From NCBI GenBank assembly GCA_000824845.1, contig CCNC01000091.1, positions 186,001 through 250,000 on the forward strand: a stretch of 64,000 bases of DNA, written 5' to 3'. This DNA is from Mesorhizobium sp. ORS 3359. GTDB lineage: Bacteria > Pseudomonadota > Alphaproteobacteria > Rhizobiales > Rhizobiaceae. The position numbers and the translations under genes are program-made. Below are positions 17,582 to 25,914 of the stretch, piece by piece (position 1 is the first letter of the stretch; each line of letters opens with the position of its first letter). The notes below the pieces were generated by a model that was not told the origin of the DNA, did not search any database, and saw only the letters and a program-made list of their open reading frames with translations.

Positions 17582-18472
17582 ATGATCCGCGCGCCACTTA
17601 CCGATGCCATTGTCGAGGCCTTCGACGGCTTGCCCTCGCAGTTGCAGGACGCTGCCCGCTATCTTTTGGACAACCCCGAGGACGTCGCGCTGTTGTCGAT
17701 GCGCGAGCAGGCGCGCCGTGCCGGCCTGCAGCCCTGGACGATGGTACGTCTCGCCAAGCGGTTGGGCTTCGACGGCTACGAGTCGCTGCGTTCGCTTTAT
17801 GCCAATGCCATGCGGCAAGGCGAACTCGGCTTCGCCGGCAAGGCGGGCACTCAGCTAGCGCACCAACAGGAGGTTGGCGACCGGGCGTTGGCCGGCGAGA
17901 TGGTGCGGTCGCTGGCGGAGCAGATCGCAGGGCTTGGCGAGCCCGAACAGCTCGACGCGCTTGCCACGGCGGCCGAGCGGCTCTACGCAGCACGCCGAAT
18001 ATTCTGCCTCGGGCTGCGCTCCAGCCATCCGGTCGTCGCGCATTTTTCCTATGTCATGTCCTTCCTCGGCGAGAAGGCGGTGATGCTGGACGGCGCGTCG
18101 GGAACTGGCACCGACGCCATCCGCCTCGCGACCGCCGAAGACGTCCTGTTTGTGGTCAGCGTCGCTCCCTACACCAGGCTCACCGTCGATCTTGCCCGCC
18201 GCGCCGCGGCGGATGGCGTGCCGGTCATCGCGCTGACCGACAGTGCCGTGTCGCCGCTCGTCGGGCTGGCGGCCCTGTCGGTGCTGGTGCCGACGGAAAG
18301 TCCGTCCTTCTTCCATGCCATGGCGCCGGCCTTCGTCGTCGGCGAGATCCTCGTGGCGCTGGTCGCCGGCAAAGGCGGGGACAAGGCGCTGGCGGCCATC
18401 CGCCGCACCGAGGACCAGCTGTCGCAACTCGACATCCACATCTTGCCGCCGCGCGGCCGGAGGAAATCATGA
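17582..18472 (+). CDS. RpiR/MurR family transcriptional regulator, copy 2
   Basis: A 296-residue regulator with N-terminal RpiR HTH (SMREQARRAGLQPWTMVRLAKRLGF region, residues about 38-62) and C-terminal SIS domain (IFCLGLRSSHPVVAHFSYV near 140 and VVSVAPYTRLTVDLARRA near 190). It resembles copy 1 of this cluster in domain layout and in the xAPYTR segment of the SIS domain, so both may sense related ligands. Divergent from BKACE with a shared 79-base promoter region, and its stop overlaps the aminotransferase start (ATGA at 18469-18472), so regulator and enzyme are co-expressed. Confidence 0.9.
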   Translation: MIRAPLTDAIVEAFDGLPSQLQDAARYLLDNPEDVALLSMREQARRAGLQPWTMVRLAKRLGFDGYESLRSLYANAMRQGELGFAGKAGTQLAHQQEVGDRALAGEMVRSLAEQIAGLGEPEQLDALATAAERLYAARRIFCLGLRSSHPVVAHFSYVMSFLGEKAVMLDGASGTGTDAIRLATAEDVLFVVSVAPYTRLTVDLARRAAADGVPVIALTDSAVSPLVGLAALSVLVPTESPSFFHAMAPAFVVGEILVALVAGKGGDKALAAIRRTEDQLSQLDIHILPPRGRRKS

Positions 18473-19794
18473 CCCATATCCTGCATCGCCAGATCAACGC
18501 CGTGCTGCCGGTCGCCAGCGGCGGCCAGGGCATCGAGCTCTTCGACAGCAACGGGCGCGCCTATATCGACGCGTCGGGTGGAGCGGCGGTATCCTGCCTC
18601 GGCCACGGCCATCCCGATGTTATCGCCGCCATGCACCGGCAGGCCGACACGCTCGCTTATGCCCACACCAGCTTCTTCACCAGCGATGTTGCCGAAGCGC
18701 TTGCAGACCGGCTCGTTGCCGACGCGCCGGCCGGCATCAGTCATGCTTATTTCGTTTCCGGCGGCTCGGAGGCGGTCGAAGCGGCGCTCAAGATGGCGCG
18801 GCAATATTTCGTCGAGATCGGCCAGCCGCAGCGCCGCAACATCGTCGCCCGCAAGCAGAGCTACCACGGCAACACGCTCGGCGCGCTGGCCACCGGCGGC
18901 AACGAATGGCGCCGCGCCCAGTTCCGGCCGCTGCTCATCGAAACGCACCACATCGACCCATGCTTCGCCTATCGTTTCCAGGAAGCCGGCGAGACCGACC
19001 AGGACTATGCCGCTCGCGCTGCGCAGGCGCTGGAGGACAAGATCATCGAGCTCGGACCGGAGACGGTCATGGCCTTCGTCGCCGAGACGGTGGTCGGGGC
19101 GACAGCGGGCGCGGTTCCGCCCGTGGCGGATTATTTCCGACGCATCCGTGAGATCTGCGACCGTTACGGCGTCCTCCTGATCCTCGACGAGGTGATGTGC
19201 GGCATGGGCCGCACCGGCACGCTGCACGCCTGCGAGCAGGATGGCGTCGCTCCCGACCTGATGACGGTCGCTAAGGGGCTCGGCGGCGGCTATCAGCCGA
19301 TCGGCGCGGTCCTGCTCAGCCGCAAGATCTTCGACGCCTTCGCCAAGGGCTCAGGCCTCTTCCAGCACGGCCACACCTATATCTGCCATCCGATGGCCTG
19401 CGCGGCGGCGCTCGCCGTCCAGGAAGTCATTGCTCGCGACAAGCTGCTTGACAATGTGAAGGCCATGGGCGCGCATCTGGCACGCCGGCTCGGCGAGCGC
19501 TTCGCCAACCATCCCCATATCGGCGATATTCGCGGGCGTGGCCTGTTCATGGGCGTCGAGCTGGTTGAGGACCGTTCGACCAAGCAACCCTTCGATTCGA
19601 AACGCAAGCTGCATGCGCGCATCAAGAAGGCCGCCATGGCGAACGGTCTTCTCGTCTACCCGATGGGCGGCACGATCGATGGCGCGGTTGGCGACCACGT
19701 GCTTCTTGCGCCACCCTTCATCTGCGATGTCGCAGCCATCGACGCGATCGTCGAGCGTCTCGGCGATGCCATCGGCGAGGCATTGGGAAGCTAA
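18469..19794 (+). CDS. Class III PLP-dependent aminotransferase
   Basis: A 441-residue fold-type I aminotransferase of the omega-amino acid / 4-aminobutyrate group. PLP lysine is Lys269 in TVAKGLGGGYQPIGA; the PLP-pyridine Asp is in LILDEVMCGMGR near 240; VSGGSEAVEAALKMARQY near 100 binds the phosphate; YHGNTLGAL is also typical. Members transfer amino groups from non-alpha positions to pyruvate or 2-oxoglutarate. Coupling to an RpiR gene and proximity to BKACE suggest it converts a beta-amino acid to a beta-keto acid. Substrate not proven; beta-alanine, 3-aminobutyrate-like or longer omega-amino acids are possible. Confidence 0.92.
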   Translation: MTHILHRQINAVLPVASGGQGIELFDSNGRAYIDASGGAAVSCLGHGHPDVIAAMHRQADTLAYAHTSFFTSDVAEALADRLVADAPAGISHAYFVSGGSEAVEAALKMARQYFVEIGQPQRRNIVARKQSYHGNTLGALATGGNEWRRAQFRPLLIETHHIDPCFAYRFQEAGETDQDYAARAAQALEDKIIELGPETVMAFVAETVVGATAGAVPPVADYFRRIREICDRYGVLLILDEVMCGMGRTGTLHACEQDGVAPDLMTVAKGLGGGYQPIGAVLLSRKIFDAFAKGSGLFQHGHTYICHPMACAAALAVQEVIARDKLLDNVKAMGAHLARRLGERFANHPHIGDIRGRGLFMGVELVEDRSTKQPFDSKRKLHARIKKAAMANGLLVYPMGGTIDGAVGDHVLLAPPFICDVAAIDAIVERLGDAIGEALGS

Positions 19795-19844
19795 TCCATC
19801 AGCCGATCAGTTTGTCGGGCCAAGCTTACAGGCGGTCGCGCGGC

Positions 19845-20468
19845 TCACAACGGAATGAGCGGCGCGACCTCGCGGTCGGACGGCCGCTCGCTCGCCGCCA
19901 GGCCGGCCAGCACGCCGGCACGATCGGCGGCGTTGCGGTTCTGGCTCATCTTGCGCTTGCCTTCGAGCTTCGTGATTGGCATGCGCAGGCCGACTATGCC
20001 CTTCAGCTGCGACTGGATGAAATCCGCAGGCGCGTCCGACACGGCCCAGGGGGCGCTACGCTCGCCTTCATGCAGGTTGGTCAGACGGGTCACCACATCG
20101 AGCAGCCGGTCTGCGTCCTCAAAGAACTCGATCGGCCCATGGGCGTGGACGGCGACGTAATTCCAGGTCGGCACCACCTTCCCGGTCTCCTGCTTGGTCT
20201 GATACCAGGCCGGCGTCACATAAGCGTCCGGGCCCATGAAGATCGCCAAGCCGTCGCCCATGGGTGGCACGCGCCATTGCGGGTTTGCCTTGGCGACATG
20301 GCCGTAGATGACGCCGTGCTCGCCTTCGCTCTCGTCGAGCATAAGCGGCAGCGGCGTCGCCAGCGGCCCTTCCGCCGTGGCGGTGACCAGCGTCGCCAGC
20401 CGGGCGGCCCGGATCGTTGCTTTGAGGCTTTCCTTGTCGTCATCGCGGAAGGCGGGCGGTGTATACAT
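19845..20468 (-). CDS. PaiB-like FMN-binding protein / putative negative regulator
   Basis: A 207-residue protein of the PaiB / FMN-binding split-barrel family, annotated as FMN-binding negative transcriptional regulator. Hallmarks are MYTPPAF at the N-terminus, TPLPLMLDE, GHVAKANPQW, IFMGPDAYVTPAWY and VPTWNYVAVHAHG, all characteristic of the family. The ATG at 20468 is chosen because it begins the invariant MYxPxxF. A heme- or flavin-linked enzymatic role is also possible, as the DNA-binding evidence from Bacillus PaiB is limited. Stands alone, convergent with the aminotransferase gene. Confidence 0.92.
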   Translation of the reverse strand: MYTPPAFRDDDKESLKATIRAARLATLVTATAEGPLATPLPLMLDESEGEHGVIYGHVAKANPQWRVPPMGDGLAIFMGPDAYVTPAWYQTKQETGKVVPTWNYVAVHAHGPIEFFEDADRLLDVVTRLTNLHEGERSAPWAVSDAPADFIQSQLKGIVGLRMPITKLEGKRKMSQNRNAADRAGVLAGLAASERPSDREVAPLIPL

Positions 20469-20653
20469 GACTAAACTCCTTGAGGGCATAAAATGCCTGA
20501 AGTCCGGCCCGCTTAGAACATCCAGTCCTGAAAGTTTTGTGTGGTCCAGCCTGGCTCGAGGCCCAGGCCTGCCCGGACAACGATCTTCGTCCCAGGCGCC
20601 AGGCCGCGGTGCCGGCCGCCATGTTGGCCAAGCACCGCTGATGGTTGGCGTCG

Positions 20654-21481
20654 TTAGAAAATCTCGTTGGTGAGCCGCTTCACCGGACCGAGCAGGATCG
20701 AGCCGGTCGGCACGCCATTGTCGATCGGGATAGCCTGGCGGTCCGGCATGTCCTCTTCCGGCGCGCCGATGTTGGCCGTCACGATGACCGGCGTCTTGGT
20801 CGGTACGCGGTCGTAAAGGTCGATGATGTCCTGGTTGATTAGGCGCACGCAGCCCGACGACACCGACTTGCCGATCGACCACCATTCGGGCGATCCGTGC
20901 AGGCGGTAGAGCGTGTCCTGGTTGCCCTGGAAGAGATAGAGCGCACGCGCCCCCAGCGGGTTCTTCAGGCCGCCCGGCATGCCGCCATTGTTGGCGCTGT
21001 ATTGCGTCAGCTCCGGCTGGCGCGCCACCATCTCGTCCGGCGGCGTCCATTTCGGCCATTTCTGCTTCCACTGCACGACCGCGTCGCCCGACCATTCGAA
21101 GCCGGCGCGGCCGAGGCCGACGCCGTAGCGGATCGCCTGGCCGCCCTCGCGCACCAGATAGAGGAAGTGGCCCGTGGTATCGACAACGATGGTGCCCGGG
21201 CGCTGCCCGGTCGGATCGGGAACGATCTGGCGCAGGAATCTGTGATCGATCTTGTTCACCGGAATGGCCGGCAGGTCAAAACCATTGTCCGACATCGCGC
21301 CATACATCGTCTCATAGTCGCCGAGCGGCGGCTCGACCGGGGCCTGAGGCGGCGGCGTCTGGATGGGTGCTGGGCCTTGATCGCTGGTCGTGGTGCAGGC
21401 GGATAGGGCAGCCGAGGCAGCGCCGAGGGCTGTGAAATTGAGGAAGCCGCGGCGGCTGATGCGGAAGGAAGCGTCTGACAT
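20654..21481 (-). CDS. L,D-transpeptidase (YkuD/ErfK family)
   Basis: A 275-residue periplasmic enzyme that forms 3-3 cross-links in peptidoglycan or attaches proteins to it. The catalytic segment is HGSPEWWSIGKSVSSGCVRL, carrying the His and Cys of the HxnSxGCxR motif. The N-terminus has a twin-arginine-like signal (SRRGFLNF, residues 9-16) and a lipobox-like ALSAC ending near residue 29, so it may be a Tat-exported lipoprotein. A short Pro-rich linker (about 37-52) precedes the catalytic domain. Several copies per genome are normal in rhizobia. It stands alone. Confidence 0.95.
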   Translation of the reverse strand: MSDASFRISRRGFLNFTALGAASAALSACTTTSDQGPAPIQTPPPQAPVEPPLGDYETMYGAMSDNGFDLPAIPVNKIDHRFLRQIVPDPTGQRPGTIVVDTTGHFLYLVREGGQAIRYGVGLGRAGFEWSGDAVVQWKQKWPKWTPPDEMVARQPELTQYSANNGGMPGGLKNPLGARALYLFQGNQDTLYRLHGSPEWWSIGKSVSSGCVRLINQDIIDLYDRVPTKTPVIVTANIGAPEEDMPDRQAIPIDNGVPTGSILLGPVKRLTNEIF

Positions 21482-21707
21482 GGTTGCCTTTTCTAGGTCT
21501 CAATTCGCAAGAAAGCATGAATGCGAGGGTCCGTCGCCGGCGCCATCCATAACAGTCGGGGCGATAGGCGGTTCCAATTCTGGCCTGAGGGTGGACAGAA
21601 AAAGGCGAAGCTGTGATCGCGCCACAGCTGTTGCGCTGCAGCAACAGCGGGGCAGGGCGGTTCGCCACTTCACGGAAACGCCGAACGGCCCTTTCTTTTG
21701 TTTTGAC

Positions 21708-21757
21708 GCAATTCCGGACGGAAAACCGCTTCACACTTTTCCTGGAATCGCATCAGA
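21708..21757. repeat. Rhizobial-type intergenic palindromic repeat, copy A
   Basis: Contains GCAATTCCGGACGGAAAACC followed by a TTCACACTTTTCCTGGAAT segment that can pair with it. The same mosaic occurs at 23455-23550, 24380-24472 and 40331-40420. It touches the last bases of the haloacid dehalogenase gene. It resembles the dispersed RIME-type elements described in rhizobia. Confidence 0.7.
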
Positions 21758-22415
21758 CACCTGCCAGCAGCCCGTCGAGCGACGGCAGGATAAGCCCTGG
21801 CGGAAAGTCGCGGTATTCATCCGGCTGGTTGGTCCGGTTGATCCAGACCGTACGGAAACCGAACTTCGTCGCGCCCGCTATGTCCCAGCGGTTCGACGAC
21901 TGGAACGACACCGCGCCTGGATAAAGCCGCCAGCTGGTGACCACCATGTCGTAGACTGACGGGTCGGTCTTGAAGCGTTTGACCTGGTCGACCGAAAAAA
22001 CGTTGTCAAGGATCTGGTCGAGCGCGGCGGATTTGACCGCGGCGTCGAGCATTTCCGGCGAACCATTGGAGAGGATTGCAAGCTTCGCCCCGGACGCCTT
22101 GAGCGCCTTCAGCACGGCCGGCACTTCGGGATAGCAATCGAGCCGCCAATAGGCTTCGAGCAGCTTCGTCCGCAGCGCCGGATCGGCCGAGGGCACCTTG
22201 CGCAGCGCAAAGTCCAGTGCCTGCTCAGTCAGTTGCCAGAAGTCGGCGTAAGAGCCCATCAGTGTCCGCACCCAGGAATATTCGAGCTGCTTGGCGCGCC
22301 AGATGTCCGACAGCAACTGGCCGTCCGGCCCGATCTCGCCGGCATGGCGGCGCACGGCGGCGTGCACGTCGAACAACGTGCCATAGGCGTCGAAGACATA
22401 GGCCGCATGATGCAT
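21753..22415 (-). CDS. HAD-superfamily 2-haloacid dehalogenase (type II)
   Basis: A 220-residue L-2-haloacid dehalogenase-like hydrolase. Motif I is FDAYGTLFDV with nucleophile Asp9; motif II is LSNGSPEML; the conserved Lys is in RFKTDPSVYDM; motif III is FQSSNRWDIAGATKFG. In the dehalogenase subgroup SSNxWD orients the acid. The family hydrolyses 2-haloacids to 2-hydroxyacids, but many members act on other substrates. The ATG at 22415 is preferred because homologues begin a few residues before motif I; a start at 22454 would add 13 residues. Its promoter region faces the divergent branched-chain aminotransferase. Confidence 0.9.
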   Translation of the reverse strand: MHHAAYVFDAYGTLFDVHAAVRRHAGEIGPDGQLLSDIWRAKQLEYSWVRTLMGSYADFWQLTEQALDFALRKVPSADPALRTKLLEAYWRLDCYPEVPAVLKALKASGAKLAILSNGSPEMLDAAVKSAALDQILDNVFSVDQVKRFKTDPSVYDMVVTSWRLYPGAVSFQSSNRWDIAGATKFGFRTVWINRTNQPDEYRDFPPGLILPSLDGLLAGV

Positions 22416-22565
22416 GCTTGAGTTTTGCGGCGCGCAGGCCTGCCATGCAAGCATTGATTGCAGTCAAGTGCCTCTGGCCTCAACGATTTTTCCCGATGTC
22501 GGTTGACGCCGGCCGTTAAAGCATCGTCCTATGGCCGCCTGAAATCACTCATTTGGACGGCGAAC

Positions 22566-23444
22566 ATGACACTGGCGACGGCGGCGCAAACCGCGACATG
22601 GACCTATGTGGACGGCGACTGGTACGAGGGCAACGTTGCCATTCTCGGACCGCGCAGCCACGCTATGTGGCTCGGCACCAGCGTCTTCGACGGCGGCCGC
22701 TGGTTCGAGGGCGTGGCGCCCGACCTCGAGCTTCACGCCGCCCGCGTCAACGCATCGGCGACGGCGCTCGGCCTGAAGCCGTCGATGACGACCGAGGAGA
22801 TCGTCGGCCTGACCTGGGATGGCCTGAAGAAATTCGACGGCAAGACGGCGGTCTACATCAGGCCGATGTATTGGGCCGAGCATGGCGGCTATATGGGCGT
22901 GCCGGCCGATCCGGAGTCGACCCGCTTCTGCCTCTGCCTCTACGAGGCGCCGATGATTCCGCCCTCCGGTTTCTCGGTCACGGTGTCGCCGTTTCGCCGC
23001 CCGACCATCGAGACCATGCCCACCAACGCCAAGGCCGGCTGCCTTTACCCCAACAACGGCCGCGCCATCCTGGAAGCCAAGAACCGCGGCTTCGACAACG
23101 CGCTCGTGCTCGACATGCTGGGCAATGTCGCCGAGACCGGCACCTCCAACATCTTCCTGGTCAAGGACGGCCATGTGATGACGCCGGCGCCGAACGGCAC
23201 GTTCCTGTCGGGCATCACCCGCTCGCGCACCATCAACCTGCTCGGCGATTACGGCTTCAGGACCATCGAGAAGACGCTGTCGGTTCGCGATTTCCTGGAC
23301 GCCGACGAGATCTTCTCGACCGGCAACCACTCCAAGGTCGTGCCGGTCACCCGCATCGAGAACCGCGATCTGCAGCCCGGGCCCGTGGCCAAGAAGGCGC
23401 GCGAGCTCTATTGGGAATGGGCGCATTCGACGTCCGCCGCCTGA
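22566..23444 (+). CDS. Class IV aminotransferase, branched-chain amino acid type
   Basis: A 292-residue fold-type IV PLP enzyme. The PLP lysine is Lys156 in NAKAGCLYPN, and VAETGTSNIFLVKDG, LSGITRSRTINLL and STGNHSKVVPVTRI are the standard phosphate- and substrate-binding elements. Family members use branched-chain amino acids (IlvE), though D-amino acid and aminodeoxychorismate relatives exist; N-terminal EGNVAILGPRSHAMWLGTSVFDG favours the branched-chain group. The ATG at 22566 gives the family N-terminus. Monocistronic, followed by an intergenic repeat and sodB. Confidence 0.88.
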   Translation: MTLATAAQTATWTYVDGDWYEGNVAILGPRSHAMWLGTSVFDGGRWFEGVAPDLELHAARVNASATALGLKPSMTTEEIVGLTWDGLKKFDGKTAVYIRPMYWAEHGGYMGVPADPESTRFCLCLYEAPMIPPSGFSVTVSPFRRPTIETMPTNAKAGCLYPNNGRAILEAKNRGFDNALVLDMLGNVAETGTSNIFLVKDGHVMTPAPNGTFLSGITRSRTINLLGDYGFRTIEKTLSVRDFLDADEIFSTGNHSKVVPVTRIENRDLQPGPVAKKARELYWEWAHSTSAA

Positions 23445-23454
23445 GCCGCCGGAG

Positions 23455-23550
23455 TTTCAGTGTTTCACGGGACGGCGACCCACTCTTTCTCCTGTTTGGC
23501 GCAATTCCGGACGGAAAACCCTTTCACACTTTTCGGCGAATTGCTCTAAA
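23455..23550. repeat. Rhizobial-type intergenic palindromic repeat, copy B
   Basis: Starts with a TTTCACGG segment, passes through GCAATTCCGGACGGAAAACC and ends with TTTCGGCGAATTGCTCT. It fills most of the gap between the aminotransferase and superoxide dismutase genes and has the same module order as copies A and C (C inverted). Confidence 0.75.
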
Positions 23551-23647
23551 GTCGCTCGGCGCTTCATTCCGGAGTTGCCCCAACCCATTCCAGACCTATC
23601 TAAGTTCGGCAGTTTCACCGGATTTTTTCCTCGAGGGAGTACCATCC

Positions 23648-24250
23648 ATGGCTTTTGAGTTGCCCGCCTTGCCTTACGACTACGAGGCGCTTCAGCCCTA
23701 TATGTCGAAGGAGACGCTGGAGTATCACCACGACAAGCACCACAAGGCCTATGTCGACAACGGCAACAAGCTGGCCGCTGAAGCCGGCCTTGGCGACCTG
23801 TCGGTCGAAGAGGTGGTCAAGCAGTCCTTCGGCAAGAATGCCGGGCTCTTCAACAATGCCGCCCAGCACTACAACCACATCCATTTCTGGAAGTGGATGA
23901 AGAAGGGCGGCGGCGGCAACAAGCTGCCCGGCGCGCTGCAGAAGGCTTTCGACAGCGATCTCGGCGGCTATGACAAGTTCAAGGCGGATTTCATCGCCGC
24001 CGGCACCACTCAGTTCGGCTCAGGCTGGGCCTGGGTCTCGGTCAAGAACGGCAAGCTGGAAATCTCCAAGACCCCGAACGGCGAGAACCCGCTGGTGCAT
24101 GGCGGCTCACCGATCCTCGGCGTCGACGTCTGGGAGCACTCCTACTACATCGACTACCGCAATGCGCGGCCGAAATATCTCGAAGCCTTCGTCGACAGCC
24201 TGATCAACTGGGACCACGTCCTGGAACTCTACGAGAAGGCCAATCGCTGA
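23648..24250 (+). CDS. sodB: Superoxide dismutase, Fe/Mn family (probably Fe type)
   Basis: A 200-residue cytoplasmic dismutase that converts superoxide to hydrogen peroxide and oxygen. Metal ligands are His27 in EYHHDKHHKAYVDN, His near 78 in NNAAQHYNHIHFW, and Asp and His in DVWEHSYYIDYRN. The Gln in NNAAQ and the GTTQFGSGWAW segment favour iron or cambialistic use over strict Mn. Start ATG at 23648 (after CCATCC) matches the family N-terminus MAFELPALPY. A strong bidirectional terminator follows at 24263-24288. Confidence 0.97.
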   Translation: MAFELPALPYDYEALQPYMSKETLEYHHDKHHKAYVDNGNKLAAEAGLGDLSVEEVVKQSFGKNAGLFNNAAQHYNHIHFWKWMKKGGGGNKLPGALQKAFDSDLGGYDKFKADFIAAGTTQFGSGWAWVSVKNGKLEISKTPNGENPLVHGGSPILGVDVWEHSYYIDYRNARPKYLEAFVDSLINWDHVLELYEKANR

Positions 24251-24262
24251 TCAATCTTACTG

Positions 24263-24288
24263 AAAAGCCCCGGCATGCCGGGGCTTTT
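24263..24288 (+). terminator. Rho-independent terminator after sodB
   Basis: Perfect palindrome: AAAAGCCCCGGCA followed directly by TGCCGGGGCTTTT, then CC and TTATC. A GC-rich 9-pair core flanked by A and T runs, so it can act in both directions. It lies 12 bases after the sodB stop. Confidence 0.92.
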
Positions 24289-24379
24289 CCTTATCTGCCA
24301 ACACAGCAGATTGATCGCGAGCGGCAAAATCGTGACGGCACCGGGGGAATATTTCCATGGTCGGGTCCGTTAACGTCCG

Positions 24380-24472
24380 GAGCAATTCCTGACGAGGGTG
24401 TGGAACAGTCTTCCGTCCGGAATTGTGCCAACCAGGAGAATAGAGCATTTCGCCGTGAAACGGTGAAATGCC
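24380..24472. repeat. Rhizobial-type intergenic palindromic repeat, copy C (inverted)
   Basis: Carries GAGCAATTCCTGACG, CTTCCGTCCGGAATTG and GAATAGAGCATTTCGCCG, the reverse complement of the modules in copies A and B. It ends about 40 bases before the cytochrome gene. Confidence 0.75.
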
Positions 24473-24509
24473 GGTAGTCGCGAACTTTTTTCACCACGGA
24501 GCCAATTGA

Positions 24510-24947
24510 ATGAGAAAGCTTGTCCTCGCCATCTCTATGCTCGCCTTTGCCGGTTCGGCCGCCTTTGCAGATCCGATCCAGGAGCGCCAGGCGCTGATGA
24601 AGGAGCGCGGCAAGCTCGCCGGCCAGTTGTCCAAGGTGGTCAAGGGCGAGGAGGATTTCGACGCGGCCGCCGTGCTGACGACGCTGAAGGCCCTGCAGGC
24701 CAATGCCGAGAAGTTCGATGCCGAAAAACTGTTTCCGGCCGGCTCCGACAAGGGCGACACCACGGCAGCACCCAAGATCTGGGAAGATATGGCCGGCTTC
24801 AAGGCCGCCGAGGACAAGTTCCTGGCCAACACCAAGGAAGCGGTCGCCTCGCCGCCGGGCGATGTCGATGGTCTGAAGGCGCAGCTCAACACGCTGGGCG
24901 GCGATTGCGGCGCCTGCCATCAGAGCTACAGGATCAAGAAGGGCTGA
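24510..24947 (+). CDS. Class II c-type cytochrome (cytochrome c'/c-556 type)
   Basis: A 145-residue periplasmic monoheme cytochrome. Signal peptide residues 1-20 (AGSAAFA-DP). The single heme site CGACH lies near the C-terminus (about residue 135), as in class II cytochromes, and the preceding sequence is a four-helix-bundle pattern (RQALMKERGKLAGQLSKVV). It probably shuttles electrons with the diheme cytochrome encoded 9 bases downstream, with which it forms an operon. No dehydrogenase subunit is nearby. Confidence 0.9.
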   Translation: MRKLVLAISMLAFAGSAAFADPIQERQALMKERGKLAGQLSKVVKGEEDFDAAAVLTTLKALQANAEKFDAEKLFPAGSDKGDTTAAPKIWEDMAGFKAAEDKFLANTKEAVASPPGDVDGLKAQLNTLGGDCGACHQSYRIKKG

Positions 24948-24956
24948 TCGCCTGAT

Positions 24957-25904
24957 ATGGCCTGGCTGAAGAAGCTCGTCGGCGCCGCCATCGTGCTTGG
25001 CGGCGCGGCGGCCGCCGCCGGTTGGGCCCTGTCGGCGCCGGTCAGGCTTGACGCCGGGGCCATCGCGCAGCTCGGCCCCGGCGACGCCGCCAAAGGCAAG
25101 CGCATCTTCTATGCAGGAGGCTGTACCTCCTGCCATTCCAAGCCTGGCGCCCAGGGCGACGCCCGGCTGCAGCTGGCCGGCGGGCTGGAACTGAAGACGC
25201 CGTTCGGCACCTTCGTGCCGCCCAACATCTCGCAGGACCGGAAGGACGGCATCGGCGCCTGGAGCGAGGAGGACTTCGCCAACGCCATGCTGAAGGGCGT
25301 CTCGCCTTCGGGCGAGCATTTCTATCCGGCCTTTCCCTATGCCTCCTACGCGCGCATGAAGCCGGCCGACATCGCCGATCTCTATGCTTTCATGAAGACG
25401 CTGCCGGCGGTCGCCGGCAAGGCGCCGGACCACAAGCTTTCCTTCCCCTTCACCATCCGCCGCGGCATCGGCCTGTGGAAATGGCTCTATCTCAGCCCCG
25501 AGCCGGTGATCGCGCTGCCCGACGGCACGCCCGAAAAGGTGCTGGCCGGCCGCTACCTGGTCGAGGGACCCGGCCATTGCGGCGAATGCCATACGCCGCG
25601 CGATTTCGCCGGCGGCGTCAAGAAGGGCGAGTGGCTGGCCGGCGCCGTGGCGGCCGAAGGCTCGGGCATCGTGCCCAACATCACCCCCGAGGGGAAGAGC
25701 ATCAAGGACTGGTCGGAGGCCGATATCGCCAACTATCTCGAGACCGGCTTCACGCCCGATTTCGATTCCGTCGGCGGTGCCATGGTCGAGGTGCAAAAGA
25801 ACATGGCGCAATTGACGGCGGACGACCGCGCAGCGATCGCCGCCTATCTCAAGGCTGTCCCACCGCATCCCAACGGCTATCCGGCGGGCAAGCCGGCGAG
25901 TTGA
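24957..25904 (+). CDS. Membrane-anchored diheme c-type cytochrome
   Basis: A 315-residue protein with an N-terminal membrane anchor or signal (about residues 4-26) and two cytochrome c domains: CTSCH near residue 56 and CGECH near 209, each with its downstream methionine (for example ANAMLKGVSP and ANYLETGFTP regions). It resembles the cytochrome subunits of membrane alcohol, aldehyde or gluconate dehydrogenases, but no flavin or PQQ dehydrogenase gene adjoins it. Coupled with the class II cytochrome gene upstream, it probably acts as an electron carrier to a terminal oxidase. Heme attachment depends on the Ccm system, whose genes are also in this window. Confidence 0.9.
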   Translation: MAWLKKLVGAAIVLGGAAAAAGWALSAPVRLDAGAIAQLGPGDAAKGKRIFYAGGCTSCHSKPGAQGDARLQLAGGLELKTPFGTFVPPNISQDRKDGIGAWSEEDFANAMLKGVSPSGEHFYPAFPYASYARMKPADIADLYAFMKTLPAVAGKAPDHKLSFPFTIRRGIGLWKWLYLSPEPVIALPDGTPEKVLAGRYLVEGPGHCGECHTPRDFAGGVKKGEWLAGAVAAEGSGIVPNITPEGKSIKDWSEADIANYLETGFTPDFDSVGGAMVEVQKNMAQLTADDRAAIAAYLKAVPPHPNGYPAGKPAS

Positions 25905-25914
25905 GAACTTTTAT

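Noticed and set aside
22566..23444. Assignment as a D-amino acid aminotransferase
   Set aside because: The N-terminal and GITRSR segments fit the branched-chain group better; the D-amino acid type remains possible but less likely.
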